The notes under the pieces are model-generated. The model was not told the origin of the DNA. It saw only the letters and a list, made by a program, of their open reading frames with translations, and made no database searches. From Kineosporia sp. NBRC 101731 (lineage in GTDB: Bacteria > Actinomycetota > Actinomycetes > Actinomycetales > Kineosporiaceae), in contig NZ_BSTC01000003.1 of the NCBI RefSeq assembly GCF_030269305.1, positions 558,001 to 622,000 of the forward strand: DNA of 64,000 nt, read 5' to 3'. Shown piece by piece: positions 8,196 through 16,464 of the stretch. Each line of letters begins with the position of its first letter. Within the stretch, counting starts at the first letter, position 1. The position numbers and the translations under genes were made by a program.

Positions 8196-9194
8196 CTACA
8201 CCGCCTCGGTGCCGAGCGGACGGGCCCGCAGGAACGCGCTGGTCGACACCCGGCCGAGGAACTCGAACCGGGTGTCGCCGGCCAGATGACGCGTGGTGGC
8301 TTCTTCCACCCCCGGCCAGCCCTGGGTGCCGTAGTCGTCGAGCACCACGATGCCGCCCGGCGCCGCGATCTTCTCGGCGAACACCAGGTCGTTGGCCACA
8401 CCCTCGGCCGAGTGGTCACCGTCGATCACGATGACCCCGTACTCCCGGTCACCGGCCTGGGCCTGGATCGCGGGGTCTTCGGAGAATCCCCGGATCAGCC
8501 GCAGCCGTTCCGGATCGACCCCGGCCAGCGCCAGGTTCTCGCGCACGACGGTCTCGGTGACGGGAGAACCCGAGGTGTCCGGCCGCAACTGCGTGACCTG
8601 CAACTGCACCGAAGCCAGCGGATCGATGATGGTCAGCTCGTACTTCAGCCCGATGCGGCTGATCTGCCGCACCATTCCCCCCGAGAACAGGCCGAACAGC
8701 GTCCCGATCTCCAGAATTTCGCCGTTCGGCGGGTTCAGCAGCGGGGTCGTGGCGAGCTTGCCGACAATGTTGCCCGGGCTGCCCGCCAGACGCCCCACAC
8801 CCCGCAGCTCCAGCTCGAACAGGGTCCGGTAGGCCTGCACCACCCGGTTGTAGGCGTCCGGGGCCTGCGCGGTCCGGGTCACCTGGGCGGCCAGCTTCTG
8901 CAGATCGTCCTTGCTCATCAGGCGCGAACTGCGGCGGCCGTGCGACCCCAGGAGCAGGTCGATGGCGAAGCCCGACGAGGTCACCTCGCCGCGCATCCGC
9001 GCCAGCTCGGTCTGCACGGACACCAGCTCCGTGCGCAGCTTGTTCGCCTCACCCAACAGGTCGCGGACCGACCGGCTCTCGTCCACGACCTGACGCGCCC
9101 GCTTGCGCGCGAGACGCTCGATGCGCCGGTCGAGGACGGTGAGGGCGGGCTTCAGTGCGCGGGTTGCGGCCTGCTGGGCCCAGTTCTGCGACAT
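8196..9194 (-). CDS. class I SAM-dependent methyltransferase (Methyltransf_24-like)
   Basis: Protein of 332 aa. The first about 90 residues are basic and helical with a likely coiled coil (RKRARQVVDESRSV, LRTELVSVQTELARM). The rest is a Rossmann methyltransferase of the Methyltransf_24/CmcI type, with ILEIGTLFG as motif I, VIVIDGDHSAEGV as the acidic loop and GGIVVLDDYGTQGW. Such enzymes methylate sugars or other small molecules. No partner gene is adjacent: it is flanked by the TetR gene and the sulfur genes. An ATG at 9194 was preferred over an upstream TTG; neither has a strong ribosome site. Confidence 0.8.
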   Translation of the reverse strand: MSQNWAQQAATRALKPALTVLDRRIERLARKRARQVVDESRSVRDLLGEANKLRTELVSVQTELARMRGEVTSSGFAIDLLLGSHGRRSSRLMSKDDLQKLAAQVTRTAQAPDAYNRVVQAYRTLFELELRGVGRLAGSPGNIVGKLATTPLLNPPNGEILEIGTLFGLFSGGMVRQISRIGLKYELTIIDPLASVQLQVTQLRPDTSGSPVTETVVRENLALAGVDPERLRLIRGFSEDPAIQAQAGDREYGVIVIDGDHSAEGVANDLVFAEKIAAPGGIVVLDDYGTQGWPGVEEATTRHLAGDTRFEFLGRVSTSAFLRARPLGTEAV

Positions 9195-9265
9195 GGGTCC
9201 ATGCAACCATCGGAGGGGTAGCAATACTGGCAAACCGCCCTAATCGGACCAGAATCTTCGAGCGG

Positions 9266-10441
9266 TCACCGGTGGCCCGAGGGGGCCGGCAGGAACGGTG
9301 TGTGGCCGGTGCCCTGGGCGGCGGGGCCGGTGAACAGCCCACGCCCGCGCAGCTGCGGCAGCACACCCTCGCCGAACCAGTACAGCTCTTCCAGGTGTGG
9401 GTACCCGGACAGCACGAACTCGTCGATGCCGAGGGCGGCGTACTCGGCGATCCGGTCGGCCACCTCGGAATGGCTCCCGACCAGAGCGGTTCCGGCGCCA
9501 CCGCGAACCAGGCCGACGCCGGCCCAGAGGTTCGGGTAGACCTCCAGGGTGCGCGGGTCGCGCCAGTCGCCGGAGGCCCGGACGGCCTCGTGCAGTTCGC
9601 GCATCCGGGCCTGACCGGTCGACTCGCTGCGGGCCAGGCCGGCCTGGGCGGCCGCGACGATGTCCTGCCCGAGGGCGTCGAGCAGGCCCTGGGCGCGGGC
9701 CCAGGCCTCGTCGGCAGTGTCGCGGGTGATCACGTGAAGCCTTATCCCGAACCGGATCTCACGACCTCGGGCAGCGGCCAGCCGACGGATCCAGGCGATC
9801 TTCTCGGCCACCTGCGCCGGCGGCTCGCCCCAGGTGAGGTAGACGTCGGCGTGCTCGGCGGCGACCGGCCCGGCGGCGGCGGACGATCCGCCGAAGTACA
9901 GCGGCGGGGTCACCGAGGGGACGGACGGGATGGTGGCCTGATCGATCTGGATGTGCCGGCCGTCGAGGCTGACGGTCTCACCTCGCCAGAGCCCGCGGAT
10001 CACGGTGAGGAACTCGTCGGAGCGGGCGTAACGCTCTTCCTTGGAGAGAAAATCGCCGTAGGAGCGTTGCTCGTGGGCCTCGCCACCGGTGACCACGTTG
10101 AGCAGCAGCCGGCCCGGGGCATGGGCGTCGAACGTGGCGGACATCTGGGCGGCCAGGGTGGGGCTGATCAGGCCGGGCCGGAAGGCGATGAGGAACTTCA
10201 GCCGCTCGGACTCGCGCGTCAGCATCGCCGTGGTCAGCCAGGCGTCCTCGCACCAGGCCCCGGCCGGGGTCAGGGCGCCGGTGAAACCGAATTCCTCGGC
10301 GGCGCGGGCGATCGATCCCAGGTAACCGAGGCTCGCCCGGCGGTCACCCGAGGCGGTGCCGGCGGGCAGGCCGTGGCCGCCCCCGACGATGAACCGGGAA
10401 TCGCCGTAGGTGGGCAGGAACCAGTGGAAGGTGAGAGACAT
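9266..10441 (-). CDS. SsuD-like FMNH2-dependent alkanesulfonate monooxygenase
   Basis: Luciferase-like monooxygenase of 391 aa. Family marks include FHWFLPTYGD at the start, GRLLLNVVTGG followed by EQRSYGDF, the PPLYFGGSS sheet and LSGYPHLEELYWFGEGVLP near the end, all characteristic of SsuD-type enzymes that cleave C-S bonds in sulfonates using reduced flavin. It is transcribed with the SfnB-like gene 15 bases upstream, and both are probably controlled by the LysR protein encoded divergently. No flavin reductase or sulfonate transporter is adjacent, so these must be elsewhere. Confidence 0.88.
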   Translation of the reverse strand: MSLTFHWFLPTYGDSRFIVGGGHGLPAGTASGDRRASLGYLGSIARAAEEFGFTGALTPAGAWCEDAWLTTAMLTRESERLKFLIAFRPGLISPTLAAQMSATFDAHAPGRLLLNVVTGGEAHEQRSYGDFLSKEERYARSDEFLTVIRGLWRGETVSLDGRHIQIDQATIPSVPSVTPPLYFGGSSAAAGPVAAEHADVYLTWGEPPAQVAEKIAWIRRLAAARGREIRFGIRLHVITRDTADEAWARAQGLLDALGQDIVAAAQAGLARSESTGQARMRELHEAVRASGDWRDPRTLEVYPNLWAGVGLVRGGAGTALVGSHSEVADRIAEYAALGIDEFVLSGYPHLEELYWFGEGVLPQLRGRGLFTGPAAQGTGHTPFLPAPSGHR

Positions 10442-10456
10442 CGAGGGAGGCCTTTC

Positions 10457-11698
10457 TCAGATCTGGCCGTGGCGGGGCGGGGCGACGTCGTCCAGGAGCC
10501 AGCGGCCGATGTGCTGGACTTTCCAGCGGACCGGGTCGTGCAGGGTGTGGGTGCGACCGTCACGCCAGAACCGCGACAGATTCAGCGAATTCATCACGGA
10601 TCGGGTGCCGGCCAGGTCGAACAGCAGGGAGGACGCGTCGAGCGCCGCCCGTGCGGAGGCCACCTTCGCGACGGCGGTGGCGATGGAGGCCTCGGCGGTG
10701 TTCGTGGCGTCGGGCGCGGTCCGGGCGAGGTCGACGAGGGAGGCGGCGTGTTGCAGCAGGGCCTCGGCCCCGCGCACGGTGATCTCCGCCTCGCCCGCGG
10801 TCTGCACCAGGAGCGGGTCGTCGACCGCGCGGTCACCGCCGGCCTCGAACCACGGCCGGGCCCGGGTGACCTGCTCCTTGGCCGCGTTCAGCGCGGCCCG
10901 GGCGATCCCGGCGTCGATGGCGGCGTGCAGCACCTGGGCGAACGAGCCGTAGGTGGTGGGCCGGTCGAAGATCGGTGTGTAGGGAATGACGTCCGCGACG
11001 GGAACGAGAACGTTGTCCAACCGGACCGTCCCGCTACCCGTCGTCTTCTGGCCCAAAGCGTCCCAGTCGTCGTCAATCTGAACTCCGGGCGCATCCGCCG
11101 GAACGAAAGCGACCGCCTTGTCGGCACTCCCGTCCGGTCGCCGCTGCGGCAGCACCGCCCGCACCAGCAGCCGGTCGGCGAACAAGGAGCCCGTGGCGTA
11201 GAACTTCTCGCCGTTCAGCCGGTACCGGCCGTCGCCGTCGGGGGCCAGTGCGGTGACGTCGTCGGTGATGGTGCGCCCGCCGCGTTCGGTCTGGGCGTTG
11301 GCGTACCGCGCCCCGGCGAGCACCTCGCCGTAGAACCGCTGCTGCTGGTGCAGGGTGCCGCCCAGCCGCAGCGCTTCGAGGAACACGTAGTGGCTGTTCG
11401 GGATCTGCCCGAGGTTCGGGTCGGCCACCGAGAGCAGCCGGAAGACCTCGGTCAGCGTCACCACACGGACGTCCGGCCCGCCGAAGGCCGCGGGCACGGT
11501 GAGGGCGAACAGCCCGGCCTTGCTGATCTGCCGGATCTCCTCGTGCGGCAGAAGGCGCTCGGCGTCGCGCCGGGCGGCTCCGGCTGCGAGCTGCGGGAGC
11601 AGGCCGGTCACGGCGCTCACCGCCTCCTCGTCGTCGCGGATCGGCTGGTTCGGTTTCCCTACCGGTGACGACGGCGTCGCCGAGGCGTCCGGTGTCAT
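10457..11698 (-). CDS. sfnB: SfnB-family sulfur-acquisition oxidoreductase (acyl-CoA dehydrogenase fold)
   Basis: Flavoprotein of 413 aa with the acyl-CoA dehydrogenase fold but the sequence pattern of the SfnB/DszC group (LLPHEEIRQISKAGLFALTVP, NSHYVFLEALRLGG, LNGEKFYATGSLFADRLLV and a C-terminal RKVQHIGRWLLDD-like tail). These proteins work in dimethylsulfone and sulfonate sulfur scavenging together with SsuD-type monooxygenases, which fits the adjacent downstream gene. The ATG at 11698 follows a GAGGAGG ribosome site. The bipartite element at 11767-11791 lies about 70 bases upstream. Confidence 0.85.
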   Translation of the reverse strand: MTPDASATPSSPVGKPNQPIRDDEEAVSAVTGLLPQLAAGAARRDAERLLPHEEIRQISKAGLFALTVPAAFGGPDVRVVTLTEVFRLLSVADPNLGQIPNSHYVFLEALRLGGTLHQQQRFYGEVLAGARYANAQTERGGRTITDDVTALAPDGDGRYRLNGEKFYATGSLFADRLLVRAVLPQRRPDGSADKAVAFVPADAPGVQIDDDWDALGQKTTGSGTVRLDNVLVPVADVIPYTPIFDRPTTYGSFAQVLHAAIDAGIARAALNAAKEQVTRARPWFEAGGDRAVDDPLLVQTAGEAEITVRGAEALLQHAASLVDLARTAPDATNTAEASIATAVAKVASARAALDASSLLFDLAGTRSVMNSLNLSRFWRDGRTHTLHDPVRWKVQHIGRWLLDDVAPPRHGQI

Positions 11699-11766
11699 CG
11701 CCCCTCCTCGCTCTCACCACCAAAAGCGGCCACTCGGTCGGACTGACCTGTGGCGTTCCGGCGTCA

Positions 11767-11791
11767 TAATCTCAACTGGATGTGTAGAGAA
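11767..11791. promoter_or_regulatory. bipartite motif TAATCTC-N10-GTAGAGAA (sfnB/lysR divergent promoter)
   Basis: In the region between sfnB and the LysR gene, TAATCTC and GTAGAGAA are separated by exactly 10 bases. The same pair with the same spacing occurs at 41938-41962 before another luciferase-like monooxygenase. A partial copy occurs, reversed, at 14905-14927 before the PIG-L gene. It may be the LysR binding site or a shared promoter element of a sulfur-starvation regulon; this is inference from recurrence. Confidence 0.55.
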
Positions 11792-11877
11792 TGCGTCTAC
11801 TATCCGTCTCTCCCGCGCGATTCGTCCAATAGGAGTTGGCGAGGGGGTGGAAGGGCAACCCGATCACTGGAGCCGGC

Positions 11878-12777
11878 ATGCGGATCGAACAGCTGGAGTA
11901 CCTGGCCACGGTGACCCGTCTGGGTTCCCTGCGGCGCGCGGCGGAGGAACTGCACGTCTCCCAGCCCGCGCTGTCGGAGACCATCCGCAATCTGGAGCGG
12001 GAACTGCGGGTCACGCTGCTGGACCGCCGACGCTCGGGGGCCGTGGTCAGTGACGACGGCCGCGAGCTGCTGCCCCACATCATGGGTGTGCTGGAGTCGG
12101 TCGACCGGCTCCGGCGGGCCGCCGACCAGCAGCACCGCACCCACCGGATGGTGCGGGTGGGCACGGTCAACGCCGCCACGGTGACCCTGCTGACACCGGC
12201 CGTCCGGGCCTTCCGGGCCGGGCACCCGGAGACCCAGGTCGAGGTGATCGCGGCCCAGCAGGACCAGATCGAACGTTCGCTGCGGGAGGGCGGTCTGGAT
12301 CTCGGCCTGGTCAACGTGCTGGACGGTGACGACCCGCCGCACGACCTGGCGACGACGCGGCTGCTGCGCGGTCGGGTGGTGGCCTGCCTGCACCCCGACA
12401 GCCCGCTGGCGGCGCTGGGCGTGATCGGCCGGGATGACCTGCTGCGCGAGCCCTTGATCGTGATGCGGGCCGGCTACCTCATGCACCGCTTCGTCCAGCG
12501 TCTCTTCGACGGGGAGATCCCGGCGGTGTCCTATTCCACGGACGGCGCCGAGATGGGCAAGCTGATGGTGGCCGAGGGGCTCGGCGTCACGCTCCTGCCG
12601 GACTACAGCGTGATCGGCGACCCCCTGGAACGCCACGGCGCGATCACCCACCGGCCGTTGGCCGGAACCGGCTCGGACGTGACCCTCCTGCTGTACGCGC
12701 GCCGGGCGCCGAGCGCGCCGGGGGCGGTGCGTGATCTGCAGGCCGAGCTCTTGCGCCACGCCCTGACCGGCCCCTGA
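11878..12777 (+). CDS. LysR-family transcriptional regulator of the sulfur genes
   Basis: LysR protein of 299 aa. The HTH is at the N-terminus (EYLATVTRLGSLRRAAEELHVSQPALS in pieces), and a periplasmic-binding-protein-like effector domain runs from about residue 90 (VRVGTVNAATVTLLTPAVRAF). The ATG at 11878 is preceded by GGAG. Divergent orientation from sfnB-ssuD is the classical LysR arrangement and suggests control of organosulfur use, comparable in role to CysB, Cbl or SsuR. Which effector it senses is not visible. Confidence 0.88.
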   Translation: MRIEQLEYLATVTRLGSLRRAAEELHVSQPALSETIRNLERELRVTLLDRRRSGAVVSDDGRELLPHIMGVLESVDRLRRAADQQHRTHRMVRVGTVNAATVTLLTPAVRAFRAGHPETQVEVIAAQQDQIERSLREGGLDLGLVNVLDGDDPPHDLATTRLLRGRVVACLHPDSPLAALGVIGRDDLLREPLIVMRAGYLMHRFVQRLFDGEIPAVSYSTDGAEMGKLMVAEGLGVTLLPDYSVIGDPLERHGAITHRPLAGTGSDVTLLLYARRAPSAPGAVRDLQAELLRHALTGP

Positions 12778-12823
12778 GCGACTACGGGGGGAACCCCAGT
12801 GCCTGACTCCCGTGACGGCCCTC

Positions 12824-12860
12824 CACCGATGCGCGGGACGACCCGGGCCGCGCATCGGTG
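12824..12860. terminator. bidirectional hairpin terminator
   Basis: CACCGATGCGCG and CGCGCATCGGTG form a perfect 12-bp stem with a 13-base loop, between the convergent LysR and glycosyltransferase genes. There is no U-tract, as is common in actinobacteria. Confidence 0.75.
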
Positions 12861-12877
12861 ATCCGGTAGGGGCCCGG

Positions 12878-14155
12878 TCAGGCCCTCTCGACCATGGCCA
12901 CGATCAGCGCCAGGCTGTCGTAGCGGGAGTACGCCTCCCGCATGGCGTCCACCCGCTCCTGGTAGCCCGGATCGGCCAGAATGGCTCGCACGGCGTCCCG
13001 GATCTGCTCGGGCGCAGGCGTATCCGTGCCGAGATCCACCCCGGTACCGCTGTACGTTACCCGGGCCGCAGTGGCCGGTTTGTCCTCGGTGGTGCCGGCC
13101 ACGACCACGGGGCACCCGGCCGCCAGGGAGACCTGGACCCCGCCGTAGCCACCGTTGGTGACCAGTACGTCGGCGTGGGGCAGCAGGCGGTCGAACGGCA
13201 CGAAACTCTCGACCCGGGCGTTGGCCGGCGACTTCTCGGCGATCTCGTCCACCGCCCGTCCCCCCAGGGCCACCACGACCAGGACATCCTCGTCGGCCAG
13301 GGCCGTGAGCGTCGGCTCGACCAATGAGCTCAGGTCGTGGTTCGACAATGTTCCCTGGGTGACCGCCACCACCGGACGCGAACCCAGTTCGCTCCACCAG
13401 CTCGGGGGCGTCCAGGCGTCCACCGTGGTCATCGGGAGCGGGCCGACGTAGGTGATGTGCTCCGGAAGATCGCTGCGCGGGAACTCAAGTTCGGGCACCG
13501 TGGGCTGCGCGACGATGTCGGGCAGGGAGTAGGCCGTGGCGATGTAACCGGTCACCCGGCTCAGGTCGCCGCCCAGCCCGGCGATGAGGTCGCGCACGTG
13601 CGAGAAGCCGGGCTCCAGCATGGCATCGAAAGCGGCTGTCGCAGCTAGGTTCGCAGCTGCCTGGTCGCCACCGGGCTCCACCGGCACCGGTCCCAGCATC
13701 GAGGTGTCGACGCTGGCCACGTACAGCGGGGTCATGGCCAGGGAGATCCAGCGGCGCGGGCGCAGGCCGACGCCGAGTGCGGACGGCCAGGCGCCCAGGA
13801 ACATGAGATCGGTGATCAGTGTCTGCTCAGGGTCCTGGGCCAGGAGCGCCTGGAGCTGGAGGTGCTGCTGCACCAGCGGGTCGCCGAACACCTGCCGGAG
13901 GTCCAGGTTCAGCTGCGGGGGACCGGGCGGTGTGGACGCGCGGTTCGGGAAGAACTCGTCGAACCGGCGGTCGTCGTAGTCGGCCTTCCCGGTCAGGGCG
14001 ACCATCTGTGCGCCGGCCTCCTTGACGCTGCCGGTGTAGCGCTCGCCGCCGAGGAAGGTCACCTCGTGGCCGGCGGTCACCAGGGCCGCCGCGATCTGGA
14101 GCATCGGTGATGTGTGCCCGGCCAGCGGGGTGGCCGCGACGATGACTTTGCTCAT
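12878..14155 (-). CDS. MGT-type UDP-glycosyltransferase
   Basis: GT1-family (GT-B fold) glycosyltransferase of 425 aa, of the kind that glycosylates macrolides, flavonoids or other aglycones. The N-terminal acceptor domain begins VIVAATPLAGHTSPMLQIAAAL. The C-terminal donor domain contains VVAVTQGTLSN, the sugar-nucleotide motif VTNGGYGGVQVSLAAGCPVVV and TEDKPATAARV. Usual GT1 proteins read HGG(N)GT here; this one has TNGGYGG, a common variant of the MGT group. The ATG at 14155 has an AGGAAG site. It is divergent from a TetR gene with a 19-base palindrome between them, suggesting induction by a drug-like ligand and a role in detoxification. Confidence 0.87.
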   Translation of the reverse strand: MSKVIVAATPLAGHTSPMLQIAAALVTAGHEVTFLGGERYTGSVKEAGAQMVALTGKADYDDRRFDEFFPNRASTPPGPPQLNLDLRQVFGDPLVQQHLQLQALLAQDPEQTLITDLMFLGAWPSALGVGLRPRRWISLAMTPLYVASVDTSMLGPVPVEPGGDQAAANLAATAAFDAMLEPGFSHVRDLIAGLGGDLSRVTGYIATAYSLPDIVAQPTVPELEFPRSDLPEHITYVGPLPMTTVDAWTPPSWWSELGSRPVVAVTQGTLSNHDLSSLVEPTLTALADEDVLVVVALGGRAVDEIAEKSPANARVESFVPFDRLLPHADVLVTNGGYGGVQVSLAAGCPVVVAGTTEDKPATAARVTYSGTGVDLGTDTPAPEQIRDAVRAILADPGYQERVDAMREAYSRYDSLALIVAMVERA

Positions 14156-14211
14156 GGGTCTGCTTCCTGCTGGTTCCATGGGCCCGGGGAAGGCCCTCCG
14201 GTCAAGAATTC

Positions 14212-14230
14212 ACTGCAACACTGTTTCAGT
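14212..14230. promoter_or_regulatory. 19-base palindromic operator between glycosyltransferase and tetR
   Basis: ACTGCAACA-C-TGTTTCAGT is a 9-base inverted repeat around a single central base with one mismatched pair. It lies in the 120-base divergent promoter region, in the place expected for the TetR operator controlling both genes. Confidence 0.7.
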
Positions 14231-14275
14231 CAATTTCTCAACTATTCTGGCTCTCCCGTCAGCCAGGAAGTGAGC

Positions 14276-14908
14276 ATGTCCCGCACCTATCGTTCGGACC
14301 TGCGTGGGCAGCAGGCCGAAGACACCCGGCGCCGGATCTTGGAGGTCGCGGCCGGGAAATTCGCACAGGACGGGTACGCGGCCACTTCGGTGCGTCAGCT
14401 CGCCGTCGCCGCGGGGGTCTCGGTGAACACGCTCTATGCGATCGGTGGCAAGCCGGAGATCTTCCTGAAGGCGCTCGTGCAGGTGATCGACGACGAGGAG
14501 GGGGCCCGTCTGGTCGACCGGCCGGAGGTGGTCGATCTCTTCGCGGTTGCCGAGCCGGTGCTGAATCAGGTCCTCGTCGCCCAGGCCGCGTTGATCACGG
14601 CGGCGAACGACCGCTCGGCGAAGCTGTGGGCGGCGTTCGAGGAGGGTGCCAACACCGATGCCTATCTGGCGGTGGCGTACGGACAAGAGGCCGAGAAGAT
14701 GCGTGCGGACTCCCGCCGCGGACTGGACCGGCTGGTGCGGGCGGGGATCTGCGCGGCCCCGGCCGATCCCGACCGCACGGCCGACCTGCTCTGGGCCGCA
14801 GGGCATCCGCGCAACTACGACGTCCTGGTGCGGCAGGCCGGATGGGCCCCGACCGACTTCCAGGAGTGGCTCGTCGGGCAGTGGATGGCGCTCCTGGCCG
14901 TAAAGTAG
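14276..14908 (+). CDS. TetR-family regulator of the glycosyltransferase
   Basis: Repressor of 210 aa. The HTH lies at about residues 14-60 (AGKFAQDGYAATSVRQLAVAAGVSVNTLYAIGG in pieces), with YAIGGKPEIF at its end. The C-terminal half is an all-helical ligand domain. The ATG at 14276 is 5 bases after an AGGAAG ribosome site; a GTG two codons earlier overlaps that site and is less likely. Divergent pairing with the glycosyltransferase and the palindrome at 14212-14230 argue for local control. Confidence 0.87.
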   Translation: MSRTYRSDLRGQQAEDTRRRILEVAAGKFAQDGYAATSVRQLAVAAGVSVNTLYAIGGKPEIFLKALVQVIDDEEGARLVDRPEVVDLFAVAEPVLNQVLVAQAALITAANDRSAKLWAAFEEGANTDAYLAVAYGQEAEKMRADSRRGLDRLVRAGICAAPADPDRTADLLWAAGHPRNYDVLVRQAGWAPTDFQEWLVGQWMALLAVK

Positions 14909-14927
14909 ACTATTCTTGTAGAGATTA
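14905..14927. promoter_or_regulatory. partial copy of the TAATCTC bipartite motif (reverse orientation)
   Basis: On the minus strand this reads TAATCTCTA-N6-TAGT, identical at those positions to the element at 41938-41962; the GTAGAGAA half is degenerate (GTCTAC). It lies directly after the tetR stop and upstream of the cysteine-rich leader and PIG-L gene. Confidence 0.4.
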
Positions 14928-14995
14928 GGTCCGGTCCGACCGGGCCGATCATGAACACCCGGGCCACGGCCCAGACCTGCGAACGGGGGACCTTC

Positions 14996-15058
14996 ATGCT
15001 GTACGTCGCCATGACCGTGGTGTCCTCCCGCTGTCCGGTGGGGTGTTGTCCGGGCTGA
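14996..15058 (+). CDS. cysteine-rich leader peptide (20 aa)
   Basis: A short frame of 20 codons opens at an ATG 5 bases after GGGGGA and stops at 15056-15058, 41 bases before the PIG-L start. The peptide ends SSRCPVGCCPG: three Cys within its last eight residues. Cysteine-rich short upstream frames control cysteine-related genes in other actinobacteria by translational attenuation; that is established for mycobacteria. Here the role is inferred. The frame is too short for coding statistics to support it. Confidence 0.45.
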   Translation: MLYVAMTVVSSRCPVGCCPG

Positions 15059-15099
15059 TCTGCGCCCCGACAACCCTTCTCATCACCGGAGCGTCACCT

Positions 15100-15909
15100 G
15101 TGTCTGCTGTGCTCACACCCCCTGTCCAGCGCCGTCCGTATGTCGACCACTCGGTCGTCTTCGTGCACGCCCATCCCGACGACGAGGCCATCTTCACCGG
15201 TGCCGTCATGCACGCCCTGGCCCGTGGAGGTGCCCGCGTCACGCTGGTCGTGGCCACCGACGGCCTGGCCGGCCAGGACCTGGCCGGCCAGGGGCGGCAC
15301 GTCGGGTCGGTGCGGGCCCGTGAACTCGAGCGGGCCGCGTCCGTGCTCGGGGTTCACGAACTGGTGACCCTGGGGTGGGGTGACTCCGGAATCGGCGATC
15401 CGTGCTCGGGGCACGCCCTGGCCCGCCAATCGGTGGACGCGGTCGCCGGGCAGATCGGGGAGATCGTCGAGCGGGTCGGTGCCGACGCGATCGTGGGCTA
15501 TGACGAGGGTGGCATCTACCCGCATCCCGACCATGTCTTCGTGCACCGCACCGTTGCCGAAGTGGCGCGTCATCAGCCGGATCTCAGCTACTACGAGGCG
15601 ACGGTCGACGCCGAGAGCCTGGCCCGGCAGGAGATCCGGCACCTGGTGCTCGGGGCCAACGACGCCGTCCGCCGGGCCGGCTTGCCGAGCGTGCCGGTGG
15701 GCCTGCCGGCCACCCGGATCGGTGCCTGCTATCGGGCCGGGGCTTTCGACTTCGCCGCGAAGGTGGCTGCGATGCAGGAACACTCCAGCCAGATCGACGC
15801 CGAGCACCTGCGCCAGGAAGACCTGCACTCGGCCTACGGCGTGGAGTGGTTCACCTGCACCGGGCCGGCCGGGGCGATCGACCGGCTGGTCAGTGCGGGC
15901 GGTCGGTGA
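15100..15909 (+). CDS. PIG-L/LmbE-family deacetylase
   Basis: Zinc-dependent N-acetyl-sugar deacetylase family, 269 aa from the GTG at 15100. The metal motif HAHPDDE appears about 22 residues in. A second motif region GYDEGGIYPHPDHV carries the HPDH metal and catalytic residues. The family includes MshB, Mca and BshB of thiol metabolism as well as antibiotic-tailoring enzymes; sequence alone does not decide. The cysteine-rich leader immediately upstream and the sulfur-type motif at 14905 favour a role linked to mycothiol or cysteine. The start was chosen because a CGGAG site precedes it; an in-frame ATG at 15043 would overlap the leader. Confidence 0.82.
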   Translation: MSAVLTPPVQRRPYVDHSVVFVHAHPDDEAIFTGAVMHALARGGARVTLVVATDGLAGQDLAGQGRHVGSVRARELERAASVLGVHELVTLGWGDSGIGDPCSGHALARQSVDAVAGQIGEIVERVGADAIVGYDEGGIYPHPDHVFVHRTVAEVARHQPDLSYYEATVDAESLARQEIRHLVLGANDAVRRAGLPSVPVGLPATRIGACYRAGAFDFAAKVAAMQEHSSQIDAEHLRQEDLHSAYGVEWFTCTGPAGAIDRLVSAGGR

Positions 15910-16245
15910 CCGGGCCGGTCTCCGCTTCCACGGCCTGGCGTAGCTCGGCGACGCAGGTGGCCACGTCGCGGGACGCGGTGTCGATCACGAGGTGCGCCCG
16001 GTCCCAGGGTTCGTAGTCGCGGCCGGTGATGGCGTCCCAGTCGGGCGGGACGAGGTCGGGGATGTCGACGTGGCGGTGTTCGGCGCGGTGCCGGTGCTGG
16101 GTGGCGTCGCTGCAGATGATCTCGGCCTCGAGGGCGGGTACCCGGGCCCGGCCGGCGATGTCGCGCCAGGCCTGCCGGGTGATGGCGAGGGGGTTGACCG
16201 ACTCGGCGATCACGGTGAGCCCCTGGCGCAGGTCGGGGCGCACAT
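15890..16245 (-). pseudogene. C-terminal remnant of a P-loop (AAA/zeta-like) kinase
   Basis: The reading frame encodes the second half of an actinobacterial AAA-family nucleotide-binding protein: LTVIAESVNPLAITRQAWRDI, then EIICSDATQHRHR and RDYEPWDRAHLVIDTA. Intact family members begin with a Walker A loop about 80 residues earlier. No P-loop is found in any frame upstream of 16245 on this strand, where the sequence changes character. The gene has therefore lost its N-terminal half. Its 3' end overlaps the PIG-L gene by 20 bases. The frame is open further to 16351 but that part has no resemblance to the family. Confidence 0.65.
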
Positions 16246-16464
16246 CTCGATCCTCGGCTTCAACCACGCTTTTCCGACCCGGAGACCGAGGTGTTCCGGC
16301 AGCCGCTGCTGAGGCCCGGGAAACCGCCGCCCCGCCTGACCACCCGGCCACCCAGCGTGCTCGGCATTGACCCGGGCGGGTGGGTGACGCGTCCTGGCTC
16401 AGGCCCGCCCGTCCAGGCTCCGAGTCACTGAGAACCGGAGGACGGCTGGGGCAGCGGAGGACGT
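16246..16464. other. junction region of uncertain origin
   Basis: Between the truncated kinase remnant and the diguanylate cyclase lies about 220 bases with no intact gene. A plus-strand stretch near 16268-16400 reads FSDPETEVFRQPLLRPG with G/C-rich third positions, as if it were the tail of another decayed gene, but no family is recognised. A GCGGAGG ribosome site for the next gene sits at its right end. Confidence 0.4.

Noticed and set aside
11714-11767. 17-codon minus-strand frame before sfnB (MTPERHRSVRPSGRFWW)
   Set aside because: No Cys codons and no ribosome site visible; unlike the leader at 14996 there is no reason to assign a function.
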